From Calendula officinalis (taxonomy: Eukaryota > Streptophyta > Magnoliopsida > Asterales > Asteraceae), in contig OY970822.1 of assembly GCA_963853835.1 (NCBI GenBank), positions 21,609,058 to 21,673,057 on the forward strand: a stretch of DNA of 64,000 bases, read 5' to 3'. The notes beneath the pieces were generated by a model that saw nothing but the letters and a program-made list of their open reading frames with translations, was not told the origin of the DNA and ran no database searches. Of the stretch, positions 52,071-63,055 are shown in pieces. Position 1 is the first letter of the stretch. The number at the start of each line of letters is the position of its first letter. The position numbers and the translations under genes are program-made.

Positions 52071-53108
52071 CATCATATTGAGATAATTTTAGTATATGTT
52101 TTATGTACTTTTGTATAGACATCTTGTTAGATTAGACACCTCCACACAAAATCGAAAGAATAATCAAACTAAAAATGAAAACAAAACACAACGATTTATC
52201 CGCGTAGAGAAAAAATGTAATTGATGAAAATAAGAGGGCGATCAGGGTCGCTTTTAACCGAGACCTTTTTTAGTGTCTTGTTTAGTTATTTTATGCATAT
52301 TTGTTCGAGTGTAGTGCATGGAGGAAGGATGTTAATTTGGCCCCATCTAGGGTTGCTAATTACCGTTATCCACTTATTGATGTATACTTTGGTTTTCGAT
52401 TATATTTAAATATCCCTTAATAAAGACTAAAAAGCACAAATTTAAAGTACTTTCAAACTACACTTCTTTAAATGATCGGATGTTGCTCAATGCTCATCAT
52501 TACGAACCGAGAATTCCATGTTTAAAATCATTAAGGTTAAAAACTGATTTAATCTCATGTTAACTTAAAAAAAAAATCAAAAATAATTGATAGAGTATCA
52601 AATAAAAATAAAACCCGGATAGTGTGAGTGAGAATAAAATCAAAAAGTCGATTTAGTTAAAAACTGGCACTTATTCGATTATTATATTCTAATAATTTTT
52701 TTATTTTATTTATAGATTCTAGTTCTTTTTTAGATACATTTGGATTAAAAGCATATATATCTGAATAAATTCTCATATTTGCCTCATGAAACTCGTGTTA
52801 ATTTTTGTTCTCCTTAATTAAATTCATCTGTGCGTAAGTAAATTCTAACGTATGTATGAGTAATTACGAATTATTTTCAGATATAATTAGTTGGGGTTTT
52901 AATTCGTCGTTATAAATACTCTGTAGTTACATGATTATACATCGAGATATATAAGGAAATAAAAGCATGGTAAATAATTAAAGAGTTTTAATAATAAGAG
53001 AGAATCTTTCACTTTGAATAGGAAATTGTTAGTTGAATTAATTATATGAGTAATTTAATATTCTTATAAATATGGAAAACATTTGACTAATAAAGACAAA
53101 CATGAGTT
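52071..53108. other. AT-rich intergenic DNA
   Basis: I see no gene or clear repeat ends. The 62-aa frame at 52221 has no recognisable domain. Confidence 0.4.
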
Positions 53109-53228
53109 TTTTTTTTTGAACGGCAAATCTAATCTACTCCTAAATAACCACCTATGTCCACTATGGGACTTGAACCCTCAACCACTAGGTTGGAGAGATC
53201 CACCTTACCGCTAAGCCATTGACCCTTT
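53109..53228 (-). mobile_element. tRNA-derived SINE, type 2
   Basis: On the minus strand it reads A box (TGGCTTAGCGGTAAGGTGG), about 30 bp of spacer, B box (GGTTCAAGTCC), then CATAGTGGACATAGGTGG and an A tail (the T run at 53109-53118). Box order and spacing match a tRNA-derived pol III promoter. It is the best-preserved SINE in the window. Confidence 0.85.
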
Positions 53229-53530
53229 GGTAGACAAACATGGGTTAATTTAATTAATTATTAGTCTTCTAAAGGAAAGATTATCTGTTAGTGACAACCC
53301 TTAGGGCTGTAATTATCAAAACACATAATTAAATATTAGTGACCACGTGCATATTTAAATTAGAAAAGTAAAAATAAATATACATATATAAAATGCCAAT
53401 AGCCAAAGGTGCTTTTGCTTTGACCAAAGTATTTAATAGAAGAGCTTTAATTAGCACAGTTATATGTCTTTAAACGTTTCGCTTCATACTTATGATCATT
53501 ATTCTAGTTTCATTTTATACTTGGTGTATA

Positions 53531-54000
53531 TTTTTTTTAACAGCAAAACAGGAACCAAATCAGGAGCATCGGCAAAGCCATCATCCCCGGCAAGGAACCA
53601 ACGAAGAACATATATACATAGGCTAGCAAAACTAGCAAAAGATACAAAGAAAAGGAAACCACCTACAAGAAAACACCACAACTACGCCTTCTAACGCCTA
53701 AATAAATACAAAATAAAAAATATTACTAACAAAGAACTAGTACTTGAAATCTACGTCATCATAGACTTTAAAAATGTTCTTCCAAAACGTAAAGTCGAAG
53801 CTCCAATCAAACTTCCTTCTTCCATTAGATGATCCATGGATCGGAAACCCACATACCCCACTCTGCACTTCCCCAACTGATTTTTTATCTATGTTTAATC
53901 CAAAAAAATGACTGAGCTTGAGCAAGCGAAATGATCGACTCCTTGCACCTATCTTTTTTATTAAAAACACAATCATTCCTTGATAACCAAATTAATCACA
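53531..54000 (-). pseudogene. 5'-truncated LINE: end of ORF2 and 3' UTR
   Basis: On the minus strand, from about 54000, one frame reads WLSRNDCVFNKKD then SLAQAQSFFWIKHR, which fits the C-terminal end of plant L1-type LINE ORF2 (the segment with conserved W, N and VF after the Cys-rich region). Stops interrupt it. The 3' UTR follows (53530-53740), homologous to the plus-strand copy at 15380-15556, and ends in an A run (T run at 53532-53539). RT and endonuclease are missing, as is usual after abortive reverse transcription. Confidence 0.65.
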
Positions 54001-54559
54001 AAATCGTGTAGATTGACATATAAAAGATACGAAATATATAGTAAATAGGCAATGGTGGTGGTTGTGATTATGCATTCAATTACATATGATTCGATAATAG
54101 TTATGGTTAAGAAATTAATTTTGACCATTTAACTTTTTTTTTATCTAATGACTAATATTTATCTTTTAAAATTTTGTTTTAAAGATAAACTTCCTAAGTT
54201 TACTAACTTTATTTGATATATAAAACACAGTTGGCTGATTCTAAAATCAACACAATAATTAAGGACGGTGTGCTTTATCAAATATTAAATAATTTATCAC
54301 ATCAATGCCAACAAATATAAAATACAAATCATTATAAAGTTGCACAATATCTAATCCTACATTATTATAATAACGTTTAATAGTTGTTGAGTGTATGAAA
54401 AAAGAGATCGCCAATACAAAGCCATCTCCACTTTAATCTAATTTTCACACTTTCTATTTAAATGATGATGCACGCTCATTTTAAAACAATCCACGATAAG
54501 ATGTTCTTAATTTACAGAGTACTAAAAATGTTTATGTATATTTGATTTTAAGTCGTAAT
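54001..54559. other. AT-rich intergenic DNA
   Basis: A short segment near 54050-54110 (GATTATGCATTCAATTACATATGATTCG) resembles the interior of the fold-back family. Nothing else was recognised. Confidence 0.35.
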
Positions 54560-54765
54560 TTTCAAATATAGAAACGTATTTCTAATGTACATGCAGTCTG
54601 CAAAGCTTTAATCCAAAATGTTTGAAGATCAATAACTGCTTGTAAGATTGAAGAATTTCTTGAAGAACTGCTCTCAAAATCGTCCTCAACTGCCCAAAAA
54701 CACACAATGTAAAAGATAATTGCATTTTCTGACTGAGTCTGCGCTTTATTATTTTCTGGACTCAA

Positions 54766-54900
54766 AGTTCGCGTCGCGAACTCGTGAACACGGGATGTTG
54801 GAGATCGCGAGCTGTAATTCACGATCGTGAGCACTTGCCAGAGATTTTTCTTGCAGATTGTGAGGAGTTCACGCCCATCCTCACGAATGGGAACTCCCAA
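54766..54900. repeat. CGCG-rich palindrome island
   Basis: AGTTCGCGTCGCGAACT (54766-54782), GATCGCGAGC (54803-54812), TCACGATCGTGA (54819-54830), and an inverted GTTCACG / CGTGAAC pair occur within 135 bp. The same kind of palindromes, in the same tight packing, lie at 1021-1175, 7079-7233 and 25019-25175 in the LTRs of the gag-only family. Confidence 0.75.
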
Positions 54901-56402
54901 AATGTTGTATTTTATGTTTTTGGCTATCCTTTTGACCTCTTTTCGCCTTCTTTTCTACTATACAACCTGAAATGTAAAACAAACACAATATTGAGTAATA
55001 TCACATAAATTTAATCCCAAAACGTACTCAAAATAAGCGATAATGACGGGGTTGAACGTGTCTAAAAACCTCAATATCAAAATCCCCACACTTAAACTTT
55101 GCTTGTCCTCAAGCAAATCATCCTAAAAAATTTGTTAGTAAGACACCAATTCAATGCATATGACAATCATCCCAATCACAATCAATAACAATTTCAGAAT
55201 TTAATTTAATTTAGCAAATGAAACTTCACCTAGATTTTATATCCAATTTTGTGTACTAAACTAGTTAACTTTTCATAAATCTATTATTTTTGGCTACCTT
55301 AATAATACTAATTTTAATTTAGAATCTCTTCATTCTTATAGATATCATCTTTATGAAAACTCCCCAATTAGTAGGGTTAAAATAAGAAAAATTAGTTTAA
55401 ATATCATTGGGTAGCTTATAGCTTTATTCATGTATGCATTATTCAAGCTTATTCATTTTTGCTTTTTTTTTTCATTTATTTATTTGTTTGGTGGGAAGAA
55501 CCTCGGCTCGAATGCCACCCGCGTAGCAGACTTTCCACCAACATGTCCAGATCAGTTGACCCTAGAATGCTAGGTTTGAACGACCCCTCGGGCTTACTTG
55601 TCCGAGTGACACAAGGCCGGTTGTTTGTTCTTCCTCAATATTTAATTAATAACTTTTTAATATATTTTTGCTTATTATTCACAATGATGTGCACCGTAAA
55701 CTAAAGGCCCTTAACTTAACCTAATGTCATTGGGAGCTAGTAATACTAACCTTAATTCTCTTAAAGATGATTCTTATATATTGTGCAAGACATTTCCAAT
55801 TTCTTAAGTTAAAAGTACCATAATTAAAGAGCTAAAATTCTTAAATCTATGAAAAGCCACAAAGATTGAAACATAAAAGCTAGTTAAAATTTTATCATTT
55901 AAATTAAATTTTGTCTCCCAAAATTGTTTTCAAAAGCATTGAGATGTGTCATAAAAAAAATTTAACAATTAAATCGGTTTTCTTACTTAGATGATTTTTC
56001 CGAAGATTTCACAAATTTTAAATGGTGGATTTTTATACACCCCCTTCCCACACTTAAGTGTTTGCATTGTCCCCAATGCAATAAACTTGACAAAATTTAG
56101 GAAATCGAGGTCATAAGAAAGTATACGACCTGAAGGTGTGTTGTGTTCATTTTCGGTGGATTTTTGAATTCCGGAGCAATCTACAAGTATCCCGCCACAG
56201 ACAGCAATTATGAGGAACACCTAAATACAAAAAAAAAAAAAAAAAAAAAACAAAAACAGAAAAAGTTTTTTTTAATTAATGTACTTCTGCTGCATCATTG
56301 GGGTGGTGGGTACCGACGGTACCAAGTATTTGAATCTTGGTACCACACATCATAATTTGGGTAATTTGGCGGTGCGGGGGTAGTTGGTGCCCATGTCAGC
56401 AA

Positions 56403-57091
56403 TGTTGGATTTATGTGCACAAATAAGCATACATGTCATCGTGTTCAATGTTATAAGACACTAAAGGGTCACACCACTACACACCCAATAATGGACAACC
56501 GAATAAAGTAAGTTGTGTGGAATGATTAACTAGTTAAGTTAATTATAAAGAAGAGAATAATAATAATAGTCTAATTATTATTTAAGAGGATGGTTAAATA
56601 TTAAGTTAAATATTTAACGGACAGTTAATTAATTGTTTATTAATTAACTAGTAAAAGTCCAAGGGTTTAAAGTGTTAATAGGAAGCTTAATTATAAGGTT
56701 AATTATAATTAAACTCCAAGGACTTAACTGTAAATTGAGTCCTTATAAATAAAGGCTTAAGGTTACGGGTTTTGGCTAATCACTTTGTCACCACAAAACC
56801 CTAAACACTCTTTCCCTCTCCATCTCTCTTTTCGGCTAATCGAAAGAAACCCCAAGGGTTTCGAACCCTTGGTTCGTTAGTAACACACACACATACACGA
56901 GTTCGTGTATTGCTTTGTTGGTACAACGCGGTCTTGCAGCGTATTCAGGTGGTGCAGTAGAGGTGGATCATTCTTTAGCAATCTAAAGGTAATGTTCTTA
57001 ATCTTCTTCTTCTTGTGATCCCATTCTATAGTAGAGATCAGGTATGTGGGGTTCAAGTTCCGCCATGTGAATCCTACAAGGTATTCCTACA
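56403..57091 (+). repeat. 5' LTR of the Copia element
   Basis: It begins TGTTGGATTTATGTGCACAA and ends TATTCCTACA. It contains TATAAATAAAGG (56745-56756), a likely TATA box, followed by CCCTAAACACTCTTTCCC. Confidence 0.95.
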
Positions 57092-57092
57092 G

Positions 57093-57104
57093 TGGTATCA
57101 GAGC
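57093..57104 (+). promoter_or_regulatory. Primer-binding site of the Copia element
   Basis: TGGTATCAGAGC begins two bases after the 5' LTR and matches the initiator Met-tRNA 3' end. Confidence 0.95.
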
Positions 57105-58510
57105 TTCCTACTAAATCAATGGGATTCAGTTTAGTTTCTTTTCGTCTAGAAAAGAACCCTAGAAATTTCGAACCAAGTATGTGTTCTTCAAGTTTTGAAT
57201 GAGCATCGGATTGAATATGATTCTAGATAAAAAGAAATTTGGTTTCTTTTTCCCTCCTTGTTTTTCGTTTTTCGTTTTTCGTATGTATATATGTATATAT
57301 ATTTAATTTTTTTTTTATCTTAAAAAGAAGCCTAGAAAATTTAATCCAAGAAAATTATTCAAGTTTTGAACAGTTGCATTGAATAGGTTTCATGATAAAA
57401 AGAATTAAGTTTTCTTTTTTCTTTTGTTTAGTAAAATAAAACCTAGTATGTTTGATCCAAGTATATTATTCAAAGTTCTTGAATAATTGTAATAAATAGG
57501 TTTTTTAAGACAAAATTAAGAAAATGTTATGTTAAATTTTTCGTTTAAAATTTTTTAACACTTTATTTGTTTATTATTGTTATTATTATTGAAATTAATA
57601 AAAAGGATAAATAATTTTTTTTACGATAACCGAACCGAACCAACCGAGCTTCGGTCGGACCGGCTCGGCCATCGAGTGACCATCGCACACCATTTTATGT
57701 ATGGACAATTCCTCAATATCTTGTTCATTCGCAACAAAATATTTTCTTTGCGCGTCGGTAAAAAAAAACATGCTCATCCCACCGAGTTTCGGTCGGGGTA
57801 ACTTCGTGGTCAAGAAACTTTTATTTTTGGTCCAAGTTTTCCCAACGTTTTTGGGAAGTATGTGATTTTAAATAAGAGATAAAATCTACAAGTTTCTTAT
57901 GTAAGATTTTATCATTCACAGTCAAATATTTTGACTGTTTATTATTTTATCATATAATAACAATAAAATTTAAATAAACATTTAAATTAAAACCTAATGA
58001 TTTTAATAGTCTTTTAAAATCAAGATAATTATGAAATTAGGGGGAAAATTAGAAATCAGTTTATGGGTAATTTAATTATTATCAGTTTAATTTAATTCAT
58101 TTAGAATGACATAACCCAAAAGTCGTGACATTGTGTTTTATTTAGAATTTTCGAAATTCTTTATATATTTTTCGGAAATGAATAAATTTTTATTTTTTAA
58201 ATATACAAAACACAAAACCAAGTCTTTGGGGTTATGGCATAGCAATTTTCAAAGTTGCATTCGTATTTTATTTCTTTAATTTATTTACTTGAAATAAAAA
58301 AGGTGGTAATTATAAACTGTTTGTTTAAGAAACCAAGTTTTTAATAAACGGTGGTAATTATAAACAGTTAGTTTATAAAACCAAGTTTAAATTATTAAAT
58401 GGCAAAATAAACACTTTGTTTATAAAACCGGCCAAGTTTTAAAAGGTAAATTAAAAGTGGAATTTATAAACAGCTAGTTTATAAAACCAAGTAATTTTTA
58501 AATTAAAAAC
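57105..58510 (+). other. Non-coding interior replacing gag, protease and integrase
   Basis: No frame resembles gag or protease. 58310-58500 carries at least three copies of a TATAAACAGTTAGTTTATAAAACCAAGT-like repeat, 45-70 bp apart. The sequence changes abruptly to integrase coding at 58511, which marks the deletion junction. Confidence 0.8.
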
Positions 58511-60621
58511 TGGCTAACGTTTTGGGGACATGCACTAGAGACTGCAGCATTCACACTGAATAGGGTTCCGACCAAGTCAGTAGAAAAGATTCCGTTTGAG
58601 CACTGGACGGGCAAAAAGCCAAAATTGGTTTTTCTCAAGATTTGGGGTTGTGAGGCATACGTTAGACGTAACTTCACAGACAAACTCAACCCCAAGTCAG
58701 ATAAGTGTATCTTCGTTGGATATCCGAGTGATACATTAGGATACTATTTCTATCATCAAGAAGACAACAAAGTTTTTGTTGCTCGGAAAGTTGTCTTCTT
58801 AGAGGAGAAGTTTCTCGGAACAGAAACTCCAAGAAAAGAAATAGAGCTTCAAGAAATTGAAGAGAATGAAGATCCACCTACGACTTCAATCGAACCATTG
58901 GTTCAACAAAGAATTGTTGATTCCCAACCAGAACCACCTGTTAAGGAAGAAGAAACACGCAATCCGCGTAGGTCCAGTAGACCACGCCAAGAACCAGATA
59001 GGTATCTTGGATTCATGATCGATGAAGATGATGGAAGTCTACTAGAACCATTGACCTATAGCGAAGCTGCTGACGGCATAGAGTCTGAAAGATGGCTCGA
59101 GGCTATGCAAGCAGAGATGCAATCCATGTATGACAACCAAGTCTGGGTGTTATCAGACTTTCCACCACAGTCACGAGCTGTTGGATGCAAGTGGGTTTTC
59201 AAGAAGAAAACTGAGATGGATGGGAAAGTGCATACTTACAAAGCACGACTAGTCGCGAAGGGTTTCACGCAAACACATGGTGTGGATTATTCTGAAACTT
59301 ACTCACCAGTCGCTATTCTTAAGTCTATTAGAATTCTTATGGCCACATCAGCATATTACGACTATGAGATATGGCAAATGGATGTTAAAACCGCCTTCCT
59401 TAACTGGGAGTTGAATGAGGACGTATTCATGATACAACCAGATGGTTTTACTGATCCAAAGAATCCTAACAAAGTATGCAAATTGCTAAAATCCATTTAT
59501 GGATTAAAGCAAGCATCTAGACGTTTACACTTTGACAAAAGAATCAAAGAATTTGGTTTTGTCAAGAGTGAGTTCGAGCCGTGTGTCTACACAAAATCCA
59601 GTGGGAGCATAGTAATCTTCCTAGTCTTGTATGACGACGACATACTGCTTATAGGAAACGATATACCAGCATGACAAGGAGTAAAATCCTGGTTAGGTAA
59701 ATGTTTCCAGATGAAAGACTTGGGAGAAGCCACATTTATACTAGGTATAAAGATCTACAGAGATAGATCTAGGTGGCTTATTGGACTTAGTCAAAGTACA
59801 CACATTGACAAAGTACTGAAGAGATTCAGTATAAGTGATTCCAGGAGAGGATCCATTCCAATGACACATGGCATTACACTGAGTAAAACTCAGAGTCTTA
59901 CATCTAGCAAGGAAATAGCTAGGATGAGTTTGATTCCATATGCTTCGGCAATTGGATCAATAATGTATGCCATGTTATGTACTAGTCCCGATATTGCTTA
60001 CTCGATAAGTCTTACGAGCATATATCAAAAGAATCCTGGTGAGGCCCATTGGGTGGCTGTCAAGAACATTCTCAAGTATTTAAGAAGGACGAAAGAAATG
60101 TTCATGGTCTTTGGAGGTTCGATGGAAAAATTGCGTGCAACTGGATACAAGATGCAATCTTCCAAACCAACAGAGATGATTACAAATCGCAATCGGGATT
60201 TGTCTTCACACTAAACGGAGGAGCTGTATCTTGGAAGAGTCAGAAACAAGATACGATAGCAGATTCGACTACAGAGGCTGAGTACATCTCCGCAAATGAT
60301 GCTGGAAAGGAAGCCATTTGGCTTAAGAATTTTATCGAGGATCTTAGAGTTATTTCCAGTATCTCTAGACCCATCGTAATATTATGTGATAACATTGGTG
60401 CAATAGCGCAAGTTGTTGAACCAAGAGAGCATCAAAAGACCAGACATGTACGCAGGAAATATCACCGAATACGCGAGTATGTCAGAGAAGGTGATATTGT
60501 TATTAAGAAAATACCAACGCATGACAACGTTGCTGACCCATTGACAAAACCACTAGCTGGACCAAAGCATGAGAAACATGCAAACACTATAGGCATGCAG
60601 TACCTAGATATTGGTAGCTAG
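58511..60621 (+). pseudogene. pol: Copia pol remnant: integrase end, reverse transcriptase, RNase H
   Basis: The frame enters with WLTFWGHALETAAF (integrase end) and the FLKIWGCEAYV block, followed by the Copia RT from about 59090: WVFKKK, YKARLVAKGFTQ, MDVKTAFLNWEL, KSIYGLKQASR and LYDDDILLIGND. The catalytic motif is Tyr-Asp-Asp-Asp (59630-59641) where Copia elements have Tyr-Val-Asp-Asp. A Trp (FLNWEL) replaces the usual Gly. A TGA at 59672-59674 breaks the frame, which then continues unchanged. A one-base shift near 60147-60155 moves the RNase H part (DSTTEAEYISA, CDNIGAIAQ, THDNVADPLTKPL) to another frame; it ends at TAG 60619-60621. Substitutions, stop and frameshift show it is dead. 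The lineage was not resolved. Confidence 0.93.
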
Positions 60622-61451
60622 TAATTTTGATTATGATCCATAGACATGTTTGAAATCGATACATTATGTAATAACATTTCGTGGGATTGAAATAGGAAGT
60701 TTTACGTAATATTTTCACATTGTCTATTTTTAACATGTTTTAAACCTATCCTTGATACGCAAAGTTTTGAGTATCTAAATGTCTGTGGTTGCTTGAATTT
60801 AGTGGGAGCTAGATTCAAGAGTTAATACCATTATGAATATTTATCTATTCATAGTTATTGAATAGAGAAACAAGTGTTGTTAAAATAAATATTCGTAGAT
60901 GTTTACAGAGTTTGCTAAACATTAGACGTAACCAAAAGATCGAGATTACTTCATGGAGCCCAAGCATGAGTAATTTCGTGTAGATGTCCTCTGACCTGAG
61001 ATGTTTGGTTTGAGACTCGACAACTTCCGATCTTTAGCGCTTATCTAACGTCACACCATAAAAGGGTGATCATAAGGAACTTGACTAAGACAACGGAAGT
61101 CGTGTTCGAAAATGCAAGACAGTCAAGATGGGATTTGCACCTTCTTTAACTAGAAGAGATATTTCATGGTCGCTCGATGATTAAGACTACTGAAATGTGT
61201 GGCCTTGCCTGGAGAATGATTGGATCATTCGGTAATCCGTTACTGCAGAAAGTCGAAATCAGAGTCGAGAAAATTCGAGTATATAGAAATATCATGATGC
61301 GAAAGGAAAATTTGTTAGTGTTATTCATTTCATAAATATTATCTCTGGATGTAAGAGTTCTTATGACGTGGTTATCCTAAATGTCTGGCTAGGGACCGCT
61401 TTAGGCCAACGATGATCAGTAAGTGATGCTTAACTTGTACAAGTAGGAGTC
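60622..61451 (+). other. 3' untranslated interior of the Copia element, with PPT
   Basis: Non-coding. AGTGGGAGCTAGATTC near 60801 looks like an extra polypurine tract. The tract next to the 3' LTR is AAGTAGGAGTC (61441-61451), one base from the usual AGTGGGAG core. Confidence 0.7.
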
Positions 61452-62151
61452 TGTTGGATTTATGTGCACAGATAAGCACACGTGTCATCGTGTCCAATGT
61501 TATAAGACACTAAAGGGCCACACCACTACACAGCCAATAATGGACAACCGAATAAAGTAAGTTGTGTGGAATAATTAACTAGTTAAGTTAATGATAAAGA
61601 AGAGAATAATAATAATAACAGTCTAATTATTATTTAAGAGGATGGTTAAATATTAAGTTAAATATTTAACGGACAATTAATTAATTGTTTAGTAATTAAC
61701 TAGTAAAAGTCCAAGGGTTTAAAGTGTTAATATGAAGTTTAATTATAAGGTTAATTATAATTAAACTCCAAGGACTTAACTGTAACTTGAGTCCTTATAA
61801 ATAAAGGCTTAAGGTTAAGGGTTTTGGCTAATCACTTTGTCACCACAAAACCCTAAACACTCTTTCCCTCTCCGTCTCTCTTTTCGGTCGATCGAAAGAA
61901 ACCCCAAGGGTTTCGAACCCTTGATTCGTTCGTAACACACACACACACACACATACACGAGTTCGTGTATTGCTTTGTTTGTACAACGCGGTCTTGCAGC
62001 ATGTTCAGGTTGTGCAGTAGAGGTGGATCATTCTTTAGCAGTCTAAAGGTAATGTTCTTAATCTTCCTCTTCCTGTGATCCCATTGTATAGTAGAGATCC
62101 GTTATGTGGGGTTCAAGTTCCGCCATGTGAATCTTACAAGGTATTCCTACA
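61452..62151 (+). repeat. 3' LTR of the Copia element
   Basis: It is colinear with the 5' LTR; a longer CA run near 61937-61951 and an extra three bases near 61618 account for most of the length difference (700 against 689 bp). Confidence 0.95.
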
Positions 62152-62189
62152 TGCAATGTTGAATGATCGAACGGAGGAGGGCGGGGAAA

Positions 62190-62571
62190 TAAGTCGGGGT
62201 ATAAATTATAATTGGCAAACAAGTTAAACGGGACAAACATGTCAAAATGCTGTTATTATTACACAAATTCATAACAAAATACTAAACATCAAATTACTAA
62301 GTAACATTTTTATTTTTTATCTAACTATTAATTACGTTTTAACTAGTAAACTATAGATTAAGTATAAATATATATATATTTTAATAATTAAACGGGTTTT
62401 CAGGTCGACCCATTTAAATTATCAATGACCCGAACCTAACTTGTTTAATAAACGGGTCAGCTGACTCATCCCGAGACTGACCCAATTATATTTTACCCCA
62501 ACCCAAACCTGTTTATTTTCGTGTCGGTTTCAGGTCGGGTTTCGTGTCGGGTCAGAAATTGCCACCCCTAC
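62190..62571. mobile_element. Probable hAT-like non-autonomous element rich in GGGTC motifs
   Basis: The right end reads AAATTGCCACCCCTA, the inverse of a frequent plant hAT end TAGGGGTGGCAATTT. The left end near 62205 (TTGGCAAACAAGTTAAACGGG) is a partial match. The interior repeats ACGGGT, AGGTCGACCC, CGGGTC and GACCCG. No TSD was confirmed and the left border is uncertain. Confidence 0.5.
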
Positions 62572-63046
62572 ATTCAGTGTGGGGCCATCGAAATGCCGTT
62601 TGTTTTTCAAATTTCACGGTGGCGAGGAATTCACGTAACATTTATTCACAAGTTGGTTCGCTTATTATGAGAGCTCTTTCCCAAGCTCGGCACATGAAAA
62701 CAACGTCACCCGTGAAGTCTCTATATTCCCGAACCAGGTATGATCTGATATCCGCCTCTTTACCCAGTTGTGCTAATAGAGCAAAGTCTAGGCTTCTACC
62801 AACTTCAATCCTTTTTTGTGAAAGGAGGATTTTTTCATTTTCACAATCAATTGCAATTTCTTCTGTTCTAGCATTGTGGAAATCGAGGAATATATGGTTA
62901 CCATCGGGGTCAAGCTTTGCCGGGAAGCCATCAGCCAAGAGCACTGGTCCCGGGGGAGGCACATGTTCAGGTTCGGGTGAAGGTGCACGGTTACGTCCAC
63001 GTCCATGCCCACGAGACGCAGAAGCGTCAGTCTTTTGCAGTATCTA
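62572..63046 (-). pseudogene. Gag-type ORF fragment of the minus-strand gypsy-like element
   Basis: On the minus strand a frame runs from about 63046 and starts with a Gly/Arg/Pro-rich part. It continues ADGFPAKLDPDGNHIFLDF, CENEKILLSQKRIEVGRSLD and MCRAWERALIISEPTCE. A TAA at 62642-62644 breaks it, after which the same frame continues MLREFLATVKFEKQTAF up to the hAT MITE. The pattern WERALIISEPT..LREFLAT resembles the ATHILA ORF-1 / gag-like proteins of plant gypsy elements (recognised from memory). The stop and the inserted MITE make it non-functional. Confidence 0.5.
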
Positions 63047-63055
63047 CAATAACCA

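Larger units (their letters stand above)
56403..62151 (+). mobile_element. Copia-type LTR retrotransposon with internal deletion (5749 bp)
   Basis: It has two LTRs (689 and 700 bp), a PBS, a weak PPT and a 3' half of pol. The flanks AGCAA (56398-56402) and TGCAA (62152-62156) match at four of five positions, consistent with a TSD carrying one mutation. Gag, protease and most of integrase are absent; about 1.4 kb of AT-rich non-coding DNA takes their place. The LTRs differ at about 30-35 positions by eye plus small indels, so this insertion is much older than the gag-only element. It sits inside the minus-strand gypsy-type element. Confidence 0.92.

Noticed and set aside
55459..55704. 81-aa frame containing RSVDPRMLGLNDPSGL
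   Set aside because: It lies in a GC-richer patch with an inverted GGAAGAAC pair and no recognisable domain; probably element-internal non-coding DNA.
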